Assembly (NCBI GenBank): GCA_934148875.1
Contig: CAKPDJ010000064.1
Span: 1 to 6,419 of the forward strand
Source of the DNA: an uncultured Bacilli bacterium
Lineage (GTDB): Bacteria > Bacillota_I > Bacilli_A > RF39 > UBA660
Length of the DNA: 6,419 nucleotides
Reading direction: 5' to 3'
Of the stretch, positions 5,344 through 6,419 are shown in pieces. The notes beneath the pieces were generated by a model that was given only the letters and a program-made list of their open reading frames with translations, was not told the DNA's origin and searched no databases. Every line of letters starts with the position of its first letter. The first letter of the stretch is position 1. Both the position numbers and the translations under genes were made by a program.

Positions 5344-5955
5344 TTAACGATTATCTCCAATAAAATTAGGATTACGTTGATCATTACCATAAGATAACCA
5401 CTGAGCACAACGTCTGCTTATTGTTTTCTTTTTAGTATATGATAAATTATTATATTTAAATCGATACTTACATTTTAATAATTCATTTGTATCACTAACT
5501 AAATAATTATTAAGATTACCAAGTAATGGCATATTAGCCAATTCCGGATATTTTTCGGCTACACACTGACAAATAGATTTCGCCATAATAGAACTAATAC
5601 TATCTCTATCACTTAATTCTTTTATTAAATTGCCATAATACTCTACTTGTGCACAAAGGAACTCATAATAATCAGCAAAATCAGAAATAGCTTTCCTAAA
5701 GATAAAAACATTAAACGATTTATAGTACTCACCAACATATGCTAATATAACTTTAAAAGCAGCTCTTAAACTATCATCTTGAACAATAAATCCATATTTA
5801 GCACCATATTCTAACAACTTTTTAGCATCCTCATAAGTCATATTATTCACTATTTCATCATAATACTTCCTTAATCCTCCATTACTTCCATCAAGTCTAA
5901 ATGAATACCAATTTATTATATTATTTCTTTCTACATTTGACATTACATTTTCCAT
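5344..5955 (-). CDS. Hypothetical protein, first copy of a tandem paralogue pair
   Basis: A 203-aa, mainly helical, soluble protein of no family I know. The ATG at 5953-5955 follows a GTGGGA site by a normal distance; a second ATG four codons in has no better site. The blocks shared with the downstream copy are MT (39-40) in an amphipathic helix, K53-Y54, KVILAYVG (68-75), EYY/KYY at 105-107, I-x-E-L (111-114) and SRR. It is extended at the C-terminus (about 20 residues, polar, Asn/Arg-rich). Both copies are rich in Tyr, Lys and Asn, and neither shows an evident catalytic triad or metal motif. It is the first gene after a strong promoter in the cca intergenic gap. Duplication with divergence suggests a heterodimer or subfunctionalised pair, which is inference. 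Confidence 0.75.
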   Translation of the reverse strand: MENVMSNVERNNIINWYSFRLDGSNGGLRKYYDEIVNNMTYEDAKKLLEYGAKYGFIVQDDSLRAAFKVILAYVGEYYKSFNVFIFRKAISDFADYYEFLCAQVEYYGNLIKELSDRDSISSIMAKSICQCVAEKYPELANMPLLGNLNNYLVSDTNELLKCKYRFKYNNLSYTKKKTISRRCAQWLSYGNDQRNPNFIGDNR

Positions 5956-5984
5956 TATAAAATTCCCACTTAAATGTAAGGCAT

Positions 5985-6013
5985 ATTCTATAACAAAAAC
6001 ATTAGTTTGTCAA
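5985..6013 (-). promoter_or_regulatory. Near-consensus housekeeping promoter for paralogue pair and ttcA-like gene
   Basis: On the minus strand, TTGACA (6008-6013) is a perfect -35 box and TAGAAT (5985-5990) matches five of six -10 bases, with the ideal 17-base spacer. Transcription would start near 5978, leaving a leader of about 22 bases before the ATG. The -35 lies only seven bases after the cca stop codon, so the downstream genes can be made independently of cca. No hairpin terminator separates it from cca, so read-through is also likely. Confidence 0.8.
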
Positions 6014-6020
6014 TATAAAA

Positions 6021-6419
6021 TTATAAATATCTCTCCTCTACATACTTTTTTATACTATCATAGTCATTATTTAACCTATTATTTACTATATTTTCTTCTA
6101 AATCACTAATAATATCTTTAATATAACTACCCGGTTCTTTACCTAAAATATTAGCTATCTCTAAAGGCTTTATCTCTATCTCAGTTCGACTATATATAGC
6201 TAAACTATGATATATCTTATTTATATCTTTTAAATCAAAATCTAATATATCTCCAACAATAGTAGATATATATAACCCATACTTATAAATAGTATAACTA
6301 TTAATACCTTCCTCTAACATAAGTCTAATCTTTTTCATTTGTTCTCGTTCTAATTTAGTAAAAGGATATATATCATCAACATTAAGTTGACTCCAAATAC
6401 CAATAATATTATCACACAT
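6021..6419 (-). CDS. cca: CCA-adding tRNA nucleotidyltransferase, C-terminal part (starts outside window)
   Basis: These 132 codons match the C-terminal helical tail of bacterial class II CCA-adding enzymes, which build or repair the 3' CCA of tRNAs. The segment near residues 75-128 of the visible part carries the usual late signature: a Lys-Pro-Leu-x-I run, then G-K-E-P-G and I-x-D-I-x-x-x-L-E, with a short N-R-L-N-N linker and a final helix. The frame is open to the window edge, and the ATG at 6417-6419 is most likely an internal Met, since the family is about 400-450 residues and the head and neck domains are missing here. It heads the leftward tRNA-related gene group. The encoded CCA of the nearby tRNA-Trp implies mainly a repair role for that tRNA. 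Confidence 0.78.
   Translation of the reverse strand: MCDNIIGIWSQLNVDDIYPFTKLEREQMKKIRLMLEEGINSYTIYKYGLYISTIVGDILDFDLKDINKIYHSLAIYSRTEIEIKPLEIANILGKEPGSYIKDIISDLEENIVNNRLNNDYDSIKKYVEERYL

Noticed and set aside
4761..5408. Second paralogue starting at 5408 with a hydrophobic leader
   Set aside because: The leader is read from the other paralogue's coding end in a different frame; the ribosome binding site supports 5330, and the paralogue alignment starts there too.
1..6419. CRISPR array, insertion sequence or attachment-site repeat
   Set aside because: I saw no regularly spaced repeats with unique spacers, no transposase or integrase, and no repeat of the tRNA end. The only tandem repeat is the coding 21-base array.

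Overview
The window looks like chromosomal DNA from a low-GC, very AT-rich Bacillota (Firmicutes). The gene families point this way: a CwlJ-type cell-wall hydrolase, WXG100-type secretion proteins, an RsiV-like membrane protein and a TtcA-like PP-loop enzyme. Strong GGAGG-type ribosome binding sites and AT-rich hairpin terminators with U tracts agree. The code appears standard: tRNA-Trp has anticodon CCA, and every intact frame reads without in-frame UGA. The CwlJ-like gene hints at a spore former or a descendant of one. I cannot name the genus.

Left part (1-3030). The 5' end of a cwlJ-like gene points left. Divergent from it is a rightward four-gene operon that looks like an accessory cassette of a type VII (WXG100/ESX-like) secretion system. 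Its first gene (305-1390) would encode a protein of about 361 residues, with a helical N-terminus and a C-terminal domain that may be wall-associated. It is broken by an ATA in place of the start codon and by two single-base frameshifts. Behind it follow three intact small genes, spaced 15-18 bases apart: a 153-aa helical protein with a tyrosine heptad stripe, a classical 93-aa WXG100 protein, and a 263-aa WXG-like protein with a ten-unit heptapeptide stalk and a C-terminal membrane helix. A 17-bp hairpin with a U7 end closes the operon. No EssC-type ATPase or other core secretion component is present.

Middle part (3030-3900). A tRNA-Trp gene with encoded CCA has its own candidate promoter and terminator. 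It is followed by a membrane-anchored RsiV-like (DUF3298-type) protein. That gene converges on the leftward operon with one base between the two stop codons, and a single symmetric hairpin covers both stops.

Right part (3884-6419). A leftward group runs from the C-terminal third of a CCA-adding tRNA nucleotidyltransferase, through a near-consensus housekeeping promoter, into two tandem paralogous genes of unknown function and then a TtcA-like tRNA thiolation enzyme. tRNA maturation and modification is the only recognisable theme here; the paralogue pair sits inside it without an assignable role.

The most interesting content is the secretion cassette, especially the membrane-tethered WXG-like protein on a repeat stalk, and the paralogue pair. 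The broken first gene is either a recently inactivated effector or partly an assembly artefact.
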